Position numbers and translations under genes: made by a program
Origin: Clostridia bacterium
GTDB taxonomy: Bacteria > Bacillota > Clostridia > Oscillospirales > Acutalibacteraceae
Direction: 5' to 3'
Assembly: GCA_900755995.1 (NCBI GenBank)
Contig: CAAEIM010000183.1
Coordinates: 1 to 13,739, forward strand
DNA length: 13,739 nt
Notes under the pieces: generated by a model
Told to the model about the DNA's origin: nothing
Databases searched by the model: none
The model's input: the letters and a program-made list of their open reading frames with translations, nothing else
In this document: positions 1 to 7,393 of the stretch, one piece after another
Layout of the letters: each line of letters begins with the position of its first letter
Position numbering within the stretch: position 1 is the first letter of the stretch

Positions 1-50
1 AATTATGCTTTTTGTTTCTTGAATTATTTCAATTTAATACTCAAAAACCA

Positions 51-89
51 AAAACTCGAAATACAGGTTAACTGGATTTCGAGTTTTTT
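51..89 (+). terminator. Intrinsic terminator of an upstream unit (first of a tandem pair)
   Basis: A perfect 12-bp stem (51-62 with 76-87, AAAACTCGAAAT pairing with ATTTCGAGTTTT) encloses a 13-base loop and runs into six Ts (84-89). The left side is A-rich, so the hairpin could also act on the minus strand. The gene it serves lies outside the window. Confidence 0.8.
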
Positions 90-100
90 CGACAGTCTGG

Positions 101-133
101 AATCTCCGGTATTTTTAATATCGGAGATTTTTT
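101..133 (+). terminator. Second tandem intrinsic terminator
   Basis: A 13-bp stem (101-113 with 117-129, core AATCTCCG/CGGAGATT, one G-T pair) with a 3-base loop runs straight into a T tract (128-133). It lies 13 bases after the first hairpin. The pair would insulate the downstream operon from upstream transcription. Confidence 0.75.
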
Positions 134-146
134 GTAATATTTTATA

Positions 147-179
147 TTCACTCAAAATTACTGATTTTCACTCAGATTA
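147..179 (+). repeat. Short direct repeat upstream of the MoxR operon promoter
   Basis: TTCACTCA occurs at 147-154 and 167-174. Each copy is followed by a near-identical A/T-rich tail (AAATTA and GATTA). The spacing of exactly 20 bases is about two helical turns, as expected for paired protein-binding boxes. No regulator can be named, and chance in AT-rich DNA is possible. Confidence 0.35.
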
Positions 180-217
180 AGCACCATTTTATTTCTGTAT
201 AATTTTTTTGATTTGTA

Positions 218-251
218 TTGCAGATTTTTCAAATATGAGTTAATATATAAT
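218..251 (+). promoter_or_regulatory. Probable promoter of the MoxR-DUF58-transglutaminase operon
   Basis: TTGCAG (218-223) is followed after 17 bases by TAATAT (241-246). A perfect TATAAT overlaps at 246-251, but its spacing to that -35 would be 22. Either gives a leader of about 75 bases before the start at 329. It lies just after the tandem terminators, where a promoter is needed. The -35 assignment is uncertain. Confidence 0.5.
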
Positions 252-328
252 ATATGTGTAAACTATTTCATATAAAATACACAATTTAGCAATAAGATAT
301 ATACAAAACAGGAAACCAAGGTGAAATT

Positions 329-1255
329 ATGAATGAATTTAAATCAGTATTAAATGAAATCAGAAAGGTTATTAACGGCAAGGACAGAGAAATAATTATT
401 TCAATGCTTGCACTGCTTGCAAACGGCAATATTCTCATTGAGGACATACCCGGCGTTGGCAAAACCACTATGGCTCTTGCCTTTTCAAAGGTTCTGGGAC
501 TAAAGTACGGAAGAATACAGTTCACTCCCGACACCCTGCCCTCAGATATTACGGGCTTTGCCTCATACAACAAAGAAACCGGCAAAATGCACTTTAACAA
601 GGGTGCAATTTTCTGCAACCTTTTTCTTGCGGACGAGCTTAACCGTACCTCAAGCCGTACTCAGGCAGCCCTGCTTGAGGCTATGGAGGAAAGGCAGGTT
701 ACAATAGAGGGAAAAAGCTATCCGCTGGAGTCCCCGTTTTCGGTAATTGCTACGCAAAACCCGGTGGGAGCGTCAGGTACTCAGCTTTTGCCCGACTCTC
801 AGACAGACAGATTTACAATAAGAATTTCAATGGGATACCCAAACTTTGACTCTGAATGTCAGATGCTTATCAACCGCAGTCAGAGCAATCCTCTTGAAAG
901 CGTAAAGCAGATATTGACAGTTGAAAAATTTATTGAAATGCAGAACAATACCAAAGAGGTTTTTATGAGTGAGGATATGGCAAAATACATTGTACTGCTC
1001 GTCACCTCCACCAGAGAGAGCAATTTCTTCTCAAGAGGAGCAAGCCCAAGAGCTGCACTCTCCCTCAAGGATATGGCTAAGGCAACAGCTTTTGTTGACG
1101 GCAGAGATTACATTGTGCCACGAGATGTGCAAAATATTTTTATCAACACCCTGGGGCACCGTGTTATCCTCAGCCCTGAGGCGTCAGCAAAGAAAATCAG
1201 TGTTGCAAGCGCATTGAATGATATACTAAGATCCGTAAGACAGCCCAAAATTTAG
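329..1255 (+). CDS. MoxR-family AAA+ ATPase
   Basis: This 308-residue protein is a cytosolic AAA+ ATPase of the MoxR branch, thought to act as a chaperone that remodels or activates partner proteins. Visible motifs are Walker A GVGKTT (residues 42-47), Walker B LFLADELNR (98-106), sensor 1 ATQNP (141-145), the QTDRF arginine segment (158-162) and a sensor 2 GASPR (237-241). The length is normal for the family. The start is well placed: AAGGTG at 318-323 lies 5 bases before the ATG. It is the first gene of a three-gene operon, with the DUF58 gene starting 12 bases downstream. MoxR-DUF58-transglutaminase triplets are common in bacteria, and the ATPase is presumed to work on the neighbouring membrane proteins. 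The actual substrate is unknown. Confidence 0.93.
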   Translation: MNEFKSVLNEIRKVINGKDREIIISMLALLANGNILIEDIPGVGKTTMALAFSKVLGLKYGRIQFTPDTLPSDITGFASYNKETGKMHFNKGAIFCNLFLADELNRTSSRTQAALLEAMEERQVTIEGKSYPLESPFSVIATQNPVGASGTQLLPDSQTDRFTIRISMGYPNFDSECQMLINRSQSNPLESVKQILTVEKFIEMQNNTKEVFMSEDMAKYIVLLVTSTRESNFFSRGASPRAALSLKDMAKATAFVDGRDYIVPRDVQNIFINTLGHRVILSPEASAKKISVASALNDILRSVRQPKI

Positions 1256-1267
1256 TGAGGGTAAAAA

Positions 1268-2230
1268 ATGATAAAAAATATACTTATATATATTGCGATT
1301 CTTGCAGCTTCATTTAGCTTTATGATTTTTTATTACGCTTGGTTTTCAAGCTTTCTCTTTACAGTCGTTCTCTGCCTGCCCGTACTCTCACTGGTTTGCA
1401 GTCTGCCGTTTATGATATATGCGGCTGTAAAAGGATTTACCATATATGCACCCAAAATATCCTATGCCGACAGCGATTTAGGTATTGGTGTTGCCGCAAA
1501 CGGCAACAATGGCTTTTTTTGTCCGCTTGTAAAAATACTTATACGCACAAAAAACAGCTTTTCGGGCAAATCTAAGAATTTTGCTTTTCAATACAGCGGA
1601 ATCATTAGTAAGCCCGTAGGCATAAATATATCTGCTCTCGGAAAATCCTGCGGATGTATTGAGGCGGAAACAAAGTGGTTTAAGGTTTACGATATGCTCG
1701 GTATTTTTTTTATTCCCGTAAGATTTAAAAACAGAGCGGAAATTCTTGTTGTACCGAGCCCACAGAACGCAAGTGAAGATATTTTACGGGAAAAGCAGAC
1801 AATAATCGGTTACAAAAAGAAATCAGGCGGCGGATTTGCCGATGACTATGAAATAAGAGAGTACCAGAACGGCGACAGCCTGAGAAATGTCCACTGGAAG
1901 CTTTCGGCAAAATACGACAATCTTATGGTGCGTGAGCCCAGCCTGCCTATATATAAAAATTTTAAGATTATGCTAATGCTGACAGATAATCCCCAAAATA
2001 ACGATAAAGTTTTGGCTCGCTTTGCCAATGTCTGCAAAAGTGCAATCAACAACGGTGTTTCCTGTGCCGTATCCTCTACAAGGTCACAAGGTGCATTCCC
2101 CCTCACTCCGGATACGGATATTTATTCTATGTACAAAGCTCTCTACACACAGAAAAATCTTGGCAGTGCAGATATACACGGCTCTGCCGTATGCAATATT
2201 TTTGCTGACGGCGAGGAGGTGGCGGAATGA
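1268..2230 (+). CDS. DUF58 domain-containing membrane protein
   Basis: This 320-residue protein has two N-terminal hydrophobic segments (about residues 4-21 and 30-57), then a soluble part carrying the DUF58 signature. That signature includes a YDMLGIF stretch (141-147, matching the family's DPFG-like motif) and a GGGFADDYEIREY...GD..RNVHWK..A segment (187-214), ending near VREP (221-224). DUF58 proteins usually carry a VWA-like fold and are the standard partners of MoxR ATPases; their biochemical role is not established. The protein is somewhat shorter than many family members. A GAGGG site at 1257-1261 lies 6 bases before the ATG. The last codons overlap the next gene (ATGA), which indicates translational coupling and a shared complex. 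Confidence 0.9.
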   Translation: MIKNILIYIAILAASFSFMIFYYAWFSSFLFTVVLCLPVLSLVCSLPFMIYAAVKGFTIYAPKISYADSDLGIGVAANGNNGFFCPLVKILIRTKNSFSGKSKNFAFQYSGIISKPVGINISALGKSCGCIEAETKWFKVYDMLGIFFIPVRFKNRAEILVVPSPQNASEDILREKQTIIGYKKKSGGGFADDYEIREYQNGDSLRNVHWKLSAKYDNLMVREPSLPIYKNFKIMLMLTDNPQNNDKVLARFANVCKSAINNGVSCAVSSTRSQGAFPLTPDTDIYSMYKALYTQKNLGSADIHGSAVCNIFADGEEVAE

Positions 2231-4326
2231 GGAAAACACTGCTTTCGGCGCTTATTGACAGTGTATGTGTGGTTCTGCTCTCAATCTGTCCCCTTATATG
2301 CTTTGCAAGCTCATTCTCGGTAAACTACACCCTATCCATACTTGTAATATCAGCCTTTATGTTTTCGGCTGTATTCTCTCTGATTGCAGAATTTATACAA
2401 AGCAAGCGCCAATATGCCCTTAGTATGGCGGTAATTGCATTTGTAATTTTACTTATAGCGGCGTTTGCAAACGGAGTGCTTCTGTCGCAGGCAAATTATG
2501 CAATTAATAAGGTTCTTGAACAATACTCAATATACCTGCCTGTAATGAACCGTATTAAGTTTGCCGAATCAATCGCAAACGATGCAACAGGTCTTTTTGT
2601 GCTTATAAGTGCAGTGTTCAGCGGACTTTTTTCATTTTTAATTTCAAAGCTGAAATCAATAAAAATTGTTACTATGCTTACAATTCTTTTTCTTGTCCCC
2701 TGCTTTGTTCTTGTAAACACTCTGCCGAGCGTTGCTCCTCTCCTCACGATATTTGTGGTTTTGTTTGCTTTGTATTTTTCATCGCAGACAAGGCACTTAA
2801 ACTATAGCCACAGCGGTGCAGTCACAGCCACGGCGGCAGTGCTGCTCACGGTGGTGATTTCGATTGCGGCGGCATTAAATCCCGTAGCCGACTACAAAAG
2901 GACTGAGTGGCAGGACAATCTGCTTGCCACTGTTCAACAGATTACTGGATTAAAAAACTACGGCGACAAAAATTCGGTCACTGCCGCCCTTGCCGAAGTC
3001 GGCAACAGTCTTGATTCTGAGGTCGATTTTTCAAATGCAGGAGCATTAAAACAAACCGGCAAAAAGGTAATGACCGTCAACAGTAATACTTCGGGTACGC
3101 TCTACCTTAAAGGTATGGCTTATGCAAACTATGAAAACAACAAATGGTCGGTGCTTACCGATGAGCAAGCAGAAAACTTCCCGACAGAGGTTCAGCCGTT
3201 TCTTTTAACAGGCGGTGATGTCGGAACTATTGATATAAAAATACACACAGAAAAAGCAGAAGGCGTTGTTTATACTCCGTATTTCTTATCTGAAATAAAC
3301 TCTGACTTTTCAGGCGTCTGCGATGTTTTTGTCAAGAACGGAGAAAAGGCTAAGGATTACTCTCTTAAAACGATTCCCTATTACAATAATCAGGAATATT
3401 ATTTAAAGGGTGAAATGAGTCTGTCACTTCAGTATTATTCTTATGTAAATGATAATTATTTACAGCTTCCCGAAGAAACAAGACTTGCAATGCTTGACAT
3501 TGCAGAAAAGAATAATCTAACAGATGTTTCTTATGAAGCTCTGCCGCAAGTGGTGAAAAGCTTTGTTTCCTCCTCAGCCTCATATTCTCTCAACACTCCA
3601 AAAGTGCCCGAGGGCAGAGATGCCGCAGAATGGTTTTTAAATGACTCGGACACCGGTTACTGTATGCACTTTGCAAACTCTGCGGCTGTAATGCTTAGAG
3701 CCTTAGGTGTTCCTGCAAGGTATGTTACCGGCTACTGTATAAATGTTGTTGACGGCAAGGCGATTGTCACCTCTGATAATGCCCACGCTTGGGTTGAGTA
3801 CTTTGACCAAAACATTGGCTGGGTTCCGCTTGACGCTACCTCGTCAGATTTCACAATACCACAGGCTACAGAGGCTGTTCAGGCTACAACCCAGTCTGCC
3901 CCGACCACAGCCCCCGCTGTTACACAGCCAAACACGCAGAGTGCAACCTCTCCGCAGAAAAAGCAGAATAACGCAAACGGATTTAACAATGCATTAATAC
4001 CGATTATTCTGTTAATAGTGGCGGCGGCTGTTATTTTGAGAGTAATTATTTTAAGACTTTACAGAAAATACAGCTTTACTCATAATGACAACAAATCAAG
4101 AGCAATCTGCATTTACCGCTATCTGAACAAATTATCTGTACACTCCGGTTGCAAGCTGCACAAAAGCATTGAAAGAATCTGTACAAAAGCAAGATTCGGC
4201 AACCGCAGCATTTCCGACAAGGAATACAAGGATATTTTAATGTATGTACCGATATTCAGGCGAAAAGTATTTAAAAATATCAATGTTCTTAAAAAACTGT
4301 ATTTTATTATAATACTCGGACTATAA
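2227..4326 (+). CDS. TgpA-like membrane transglutaminase-domain protein
   Basis: The protein has 699 residues. Six or seven membrane helices occupy residues 5-217 (TgpA N-terminal-like region). A large presumably external part (about 218-588) contains a transglutaminase-like/cysteine protease core. The expected triad is intact: Cys479 in GYCMHF, His520 in NAHAWVEY and Asp536 in PLDATSSD. A Thr/Pro/Gln-rich linker (about 544-582) leads to a last membrane helix (589-611) and a basic cytosolic tail of about 88 residues like DUF4129. AGGAGGT at 2214-2220 sits inside the upstream gene, 6 bases before the ATG. It ends the MoxR-DUF58 operon. Relatives are proposed to act on envelope peptides or proteins, but the substrate is unknown. 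All catalytic residues are present, so it is probably active. Confidence 0.9.
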   Translation: MRKTLLSALIDSVCVVLLSICPLICFASSFSVNYTLSILVISAFMFSAVFSLIAEFIQSKRQYALSMAVIAFVILLIAAFANGVLLSQANYAINKVLEQYSIYLPVMNRIKFAESIANDATGLFVLISAVFSGLFSFLISKLKSIKIVTMLTILFLVPCFVLVNTLPSVAPLLTIFVVLFALYFSSQTRHLNYSHSGAVTATAAVLLTVVISIAAALNPVADYKRTEWQDNLLATVQQITGLKNYGDKNSVTAALAEVGNSLDSEVDFSNAGALKQTGKKVMTVNSNTSGTLYLKGMAYANYENNKWSVLTDEQAENFPTEVQPFLLTGGDVGTIDIKIHTEKAEGVVYTPYFLSEINSDFSGVCDVFVKNGEKAKDYSLKTIPYYNNQEYYLKGEMSLSLQYYSYVNDNYLQLPEETRLAMLDIAEKNNLTDVSYEALPQVVKSFVSSSASYSLNTPKVPEGRDAAEWFLNDSDTGYCMHFANSAAVMLRALGVPARYVTGYCINVVDGKAIVTSDNAHAWVEYFDQNIGWVPLDATSSDFTIPQATEAVQATTQSAPTTAPAVTQPNTQSATSPQKKQNNANGFNNALIPIILLIVAAAVILRVIILRLYRKYSFTHNDNKSRAICIYRYLNKLSVHSGCKLHKSIERICTKARFGNRSISDKEYKDILMYVPIFRRKVFKNINVLKKLYFIIILGL

Positions 4327-4364
4327 ATCATCTCTGCACTCCCTTAAACACATATCTTGATAAG

Positions 4365-4401
4365 AAAAAGCTGTATTCCCAAGGCAGGAATACAGCTTTT
4401 T
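4365..4401. terminator. Bidirectional intrinsic terminator between convergent genes
   Basis: A perfect 15-bp inverted repeat (4365-4379 AAAAAGCTGTATTCC, 4387-4401 its complement) encloses a 7-base loop. Its ends are A5/T5, so a U tract forms in transcripts from either side. It ends the transglutaminase operon (stop at 4326) and the convergent DUF1540 gene (stop at 4416). Confidence 0.85.
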
Positions 4402-4415
4402 GTACTGTGGCTTAC

Positions 4416-4604
4416 TTATTTGCAGCTACAGCCGGGCTTTAATGAAAAGCTCTGACAGTCAGTGCACTGACATACAGTTGGGTTTGCCTCGTGTGTACCG
4501 ATCTTGATTGACTCAAGTGAGCAATAGTGTTCCTTCTCGTTGTTGTGAGAACAGTTATTAACGGTACACTTAATACTGCGATTTACATAGGAATTGTCCA
4601 TCAT
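4416..4604 (-). CDS. Small cysteine-rich DUF1540 protein
   Basis: This 62-residue soluble protein matches the DUF1540 pattern: IKCTVNNC near the N-terminus (Cys13, Cys18), a middle Cys28, an SIKIGT strand, then a C-terminal cysteine cluster (Cys45, 47, 50, 59, 61). Eight cysteines in 62 residues suggest metal binding, but no function is established for the family, which is frequent in Clostridia and other Bacillota. GAGGTGA (complement of 4611-4617) precedes two adjacent ATGs (4604 and 4601) by 6 or 9 bases; either can be the start. It is monocistronic, divergent from the 111-residue protein gene, and ends at the shared terminator. Confidence 0.85.
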   Translation of the reverse strand: MMDNSYVNRSIKCTVNNCSHNNEKEHYCSLESIKIGTHEANPTVCQCTDCQSFSLKPGCSCK

Positions 4605-4628
4605 TTTAAATCACCTCATATATTTTTA

Positions 4629-4661
4629 GCGAACTTCTGCGCCATTGCAGTCCTTGTTCGC
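4629..4661 (-). promoter_or_regulatory. Hairpin in the leader of the DUF1540 gene
   Basis: GCGAAC (4629-4634) pairs with GTTCGC (4656-4661). Inside it CTGC (4637-4640) pairs with GCAG (4647-4650) around a 6-base loop. The result is a two-part stem with an asymmetric internal loop. In the predicted minus-strand transcript it lies 11 bases before the Shine-Dalgarno site. On the + strand the right arm is followed by CCTTTTATT, so it could also be a weak terminator there. Confidence 0.4.
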
Positions 4662-4688
4662 CCTTTTATTATCTGTAAAATCAAAGAA

Positions 4689-4718
4689 AATATACTTCAC
4701 CAAATCTAAGCTTTGCAA
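4689..4718 (-). promoter_or_regulatory. Probable promoter of the DUF1540 gene
   Basis: Read on the minus strand, TTGCAA (complement of 4713-4718) is followed after 18 bases by TATATT (complement of 4689-4694). This predicts a start near 4682 and a leader of about 78 bases. The spacing and position suit the gene starting at 4604; the match is moderate. Confidence 0.45.
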
Positions 4719-4729
4719 TAAAATATACC

Positions 4730-4735
4730 GAGGTG
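4730..4735 (+). promoter_or_regulatory. Ribosome binding site deciding a GTG start
   Basis: GAGGTG at 4730-4735 lies 6 bases before the GTG at 4742. The earlier in-frame GTG at 4733 is part of the binding site itself and is therefore unlikely to be the start. Confidence 0.7.
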
Positions 4736-4741
4736 ATTTTT

Positions 4742-5077
4742 GTGACGGCTGTTTCGGCTGCAATATTGATTATTTTTGCGGTAATGGGAATAATATACTG
4801 CGTAAGGGAATTTACATATTTCCTTTATAAAAACAAAAACAACTGCTCAATCATTATAGTTACTCCGCTTGAAAACGAAAAGCACAATGCAGAGTTTATT
4901 CTGCGCAGTGCCGCCGAAAGATTAAAGTGGTTTTGCCGTGGAGGGAGTGACTGTGTTCTCTGTCTTGACTGCGATATGGACGAAGAAACAGAGAGCATAT
5001 GCAATGCGCTGTGCAGGGAATACGGTTTTATTCGGCTTATAAAAAAGCAGGAGCTAATAAAAATGTTAAATGAATAA
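4742..5077 (+). CDS. Membrane-anchored hypothetical protein (111 residues)
   Basis: I cannot assign a function. The protein starts with one hydrophobic helix (about residues 4-21), followed by a basic stretch and a small soluble domain of about 80 residues. That domain reads as an alternating strand/helix unit: CSIIIVTPL (35-43), a helix NAEFILRSAAERLKWF (49-64), then CVLCLDCDMDEET (71-83) and a helix ending in CREYGFIRLI (91-100). The strand-helix-strand-DxD layout resembles a reduced glycosyltransferase-A/Rossmann half, but this is only an impression. It contains eight cysteines, including a CxxCxxC at 71-77. It lies 102 bases upstream of recD2 and has no terminator of its own, so it may be partly co-transcribed. 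It is likely a real gene, given its good ribosome site and its position between genes. Confidence 0.72.
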   Translation: MTAVSAAILIIFAVMGIIYCVREFTYFLYKNKNNCSIIIVTPLENEKHNAEFILRSAAERLKWFCRGGSDCVLCLDCDMDEETESICNALCREYGFIRLIKKQELIKMLNE

Positions 5078-5094
5078 ACTTTTGCCCTGTCGTA

Positions 5095-5123
5095 TTGTTA
5101 AAACAAAAAAACAATGATATAAT
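5095..5123 (+). promoter_or_regulatory. Strong promoter of the recD2-comFC-mreB-like operon
   Basis: TTGTTA (5095-5100), a 17-base spacer and a perfect TATAAT (5118-5123) are present, with an extended -10 TGA at 5115-5117. Transcription should start near 5130, giving a leader of about 50 bases before the recD2 ATG. Confidence 0.75.
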
Positions 5124-5136
5124 GATAATAATAATC

Positions 5137-5150
5137 GTGGCATATGCCGC
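5137..5150. repeat. Palindrome just downstream of the recD2 promoter
   Basis: GGCATATGCC (5139-5148) is a perfect 10-base palindrome. It is flanked by one wobble pair and one further G-C pair (5137-5150). It lies 7-20 bases after the predicted transcription start, a position suited to an operator. The regulator is unknown. Confidence 0.3.
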
Positions 5151-5179
5151 TTTAATTTCTCAGAAACAGGTATGTTTTT

Positions 5180-7393
5180 ATGGATAACAATACACTTTTG
5201 CAACTTGAGGGCTATGTTGAAACCGTAGTTTACAGAAATGAAGAAAACGGATATACCGTTGTTGAAATATCGGACGATGATGATTATATAACTGCTGTCG
5301 GCATTATGCCGAGGGTTCATCAGGGCGATTTGCTCAAGCTCACAGGCAATTACAAGGAGCATCCTAACTACGGCAGGCAGTTTGCCGCTCAGGTCTGTGA
5401 GCTGTGCCGTCCGTCCGGTACGGCTGGAATCCTGAGGTATTTATCATCCGGTGCAGTCCGTGGAATAGGTTCTGCAACAGCCCAAAGACTCGTTTCGGAA
5501 TTTGGTGACAAAACGCTTGACGTTATGGAAAATCAGCCTGAACGTATAGCAATGCTTAAAGGAATCTCAAAGTCTAAGGCTGAAGACTTTTCTTTGCAGT
5601 TAAAGCAAAGCACAGGTATCCGCACTCTTATATTATTTCTCAGTGAGTATGGAATAGGCAATGCGGCGGCTGTAAAAATTTTTACTGAATTGGGAACATC
5701 TGCTATTGAACAAATAAAGGAGAATCCCTACATACTTTGCAGCGGAGATATGGGCATTTCTTTTCAGACTGCCGACTTTATAGCCAAAAAGCGAGATTTT
5801 GACGCTACAGCCACAGAAAGACTACGTGCAGGAATCACCTACATATTGTTTCACAACGAGGGCAACGGACACACCTGTCTGCCGCTTGATGTGCTCTGTA
5901 AAAAAGCTGCTGAATTTCTGAAGGTTGAGATTGGACTGATAGCCTCAACTATGCAGGAGATGATTTTTGACCGTTCATTAATCAAAGACAATGTAGGCGA
6001 AAGAGAATTTATTTTTGCTCCGAGCACACACCTCTGCGAGCTTTACATAGCTTCACGAATTAAAATGCTGCTCAGCTTTACAGCCGAGCAAATCAAAAAT
6101 ATTGACAGGGAAATTGAAATCTGCGAGCAAAACGACGGCATAGAATACGCCGCCCTGCAAAAAGAGGCCATTACTCAGGCGCTTACCAAGGGTATGCTTG
6201 TGCTTACAGGCGGCCCCGGAACAGGTAAAACCACAACTCTTAACGCTATAATTAAAATTTTGAACAGCAACGGAAAAAAGGTTTTGCTTGCAGCACCCAC
6301 AGGCAGAGCGGCTCAGCGAATGAGTGCTCTGACAGGAGTTGAGGCAAAAACTATTCACCGCTTGCTCGAGGTCAGCTGGGACAAGCATGACAAACCCTTT
6401 TTCAATAAAAACGAACGCAATCAGCTTAAATGTGACGCACTTATTGTTGATGAGGTTTCTATGGTTGACACATTTATTTTTGAAAGCGTTATGAAAGCTC
6501 TGCCTTTAGGATGCAGACTTATTCTTGTAGGCGACTCAAATCAGCTTCCGTCTGTCGGCCCCGGCAACATACTCAGCGACCTTACCGAATGTGGAATCGT
6601 ACCGGTTGTAAAGCTAAACGAAATTTTCCGTCAGGCACAAAAAAGTCTGATAGTAACCAATGCGCATAAAATCGTCAACGGCGAAATGCCCGTGCTTAAT
6701 TCATCGGATAAAGACTTTTTCTTTATGGCAAGAAGTAATAAGACTGAAATTTCTCAGGTAATAGTTGACCTTTGCTCTCAAAGACTGCCAAAGGCATACG
6801 GTTACTCCGCCTTTGACAGTATTCAGGTGCTTTGCCCGTCTAAAAAAGGAGAGCTGGGTACGGCTGAAATGAATTTTAAACTGCAAAAAATGCTCAATCC
6901 AAAATCCTCCGACAAAACAGAAATTGAGATTGGCTCAAAAACCTTTAGAACAGGCGACAAAGTTATGCAGATTAAAAATAATTATGACATCACCTGGACA
7001 AGGGATGGCGGAGAAATAGGCTCGGGCATATTCAACGGTGACATAGGAATAGTCGAGAGCATTGACCGCAAGGCACGCACAATCATAATTGTTTTTGACG
7101 ATAAAACCGCAAAATACACATATGAATATGCCGCAGACCTTGATTTCGCCTATGCTGTAACCGTTCACAAAAGTCAGGGCAATGAGTTTGACTGTGTTGT
7201 TATCCCAATGTTTCAAGGGCCTCCCCAACTTTATTACAGAAATCTGCTCTACACCGCCGTTACAAGGGCAAAGAAAACTCTGGTGCTTGTCGGCAATCCA
7301 AAGACGGTAGAATATATGGTAAGCAACAACCGCCGCACCAAAAGATACAGCGGATTAAAGGAATTTTTACTGCGTGATGAACAGCTCTATTAA
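5180..7393 (+). CDS. recD2: RecD2 (RecD/TraA-family) 5'-3' DNA helicase
   Basis: A 737-residue SF1B helicase of the RecD2 type, acting in DNA repair and replication-fork maintenance in bacteria with this stand-alone form. The N-terminal region (about 1-75) is OB-like, and is followed by helix-hairpin-helix-type repeats (GAVRGIGSATAQRL at 91-104, IAMLKGISKSKAEDF at 123-137). The helicase core shows Walker A GGPGTGKTT (344-352, Lys350), DEVS motif II (Asp424, Glu425), GDSNQLPSVGPG motif III (451-462), HKSQGNEFD (663-671) and YTAVTRA (691-697). Length is typical and no motif is missing. The Shine-Dalgarno site is weak (AGG at 5168-5170, 9 bases away). It is first in a tight operon; its end overlaps comFC by 20 bases. 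Confidence 0.95.
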   Translation: MDNNTLLQLEGYVETVVYRNEENGYTVVEISDDDDYITAVGIMPRVHQGDLLKLTGNYKEHPNYGRQFAAQVCELCRPSGTAGILRYLSSGAVRGIGSATAQRLVSEFGDKTLDVMENQPERIAMLKGISKSKAEDFSLQLKQSTGIRTLILFLSEYGIGNAAAVKIFTELGTSAIEQIKENPYILCSGDMGISFQTADFIAKKRDFDATATERLRAGITYILFHNEGNGHTCLPLDVLCKKAAEFLKVEIGLIASTMQEMIFDRSLIKDNVGEREFIFAPSTHLCELYIASRIKMLLSFTAEQIKNIDREIEICEQNDGIEYAALQKEAITQALTKGMLVLTGGPGTGKTTTLNAIIKILNSNGKKVLLAAPTGRAAQRMSALTGVEAKTIHRLLEVSWDKHDKPFFNKNERNQLKCDALIVDEVSMVDTFIFESVMKALPLGCRLILVGDSNQLPSVGPGNILSDLTECGIVPVVKLNEIFRQAQKSLIVTNAHKIVNGEMPVLNSSDKDFFFMARSNKTEISQVIVDLCSQRLPKAYGYSAFDSIQVLCPSKKGELGTAEMNFKLQKMLNPKSSDKTEIEIGSKTFRTGDKVMQIKNNYDITWTRDGGEIGSGIFNGDIGIVESIDRKARTIIIVFDDKTAKYTYEYAADLDFAYAVTVHKSQGNEFDCVVIPMFQGPPQLYYRNLLYTAVTRAKKTLVLVGNPKTVEYMVSNNRRTKRYSGLKEFLLRDEQLY

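Noticed and set aside
4696..4724. TTCACC-17-TAAAAT as a + strand promoter for the 111-residue protein gene
   Set aside because: Transcription would start at about 4731, inside the Shine-Dalgarno site, leaving no usable leader. The promoter for this gene remains unidentified.
6053..6388. Long minus-strand open frame (111 codons) inside recD2
   Set aside because: It is antisense to the Walker A region of a clearly coding gene, with no ribosome site seen and no recognisable domain. It is a shadow frame.
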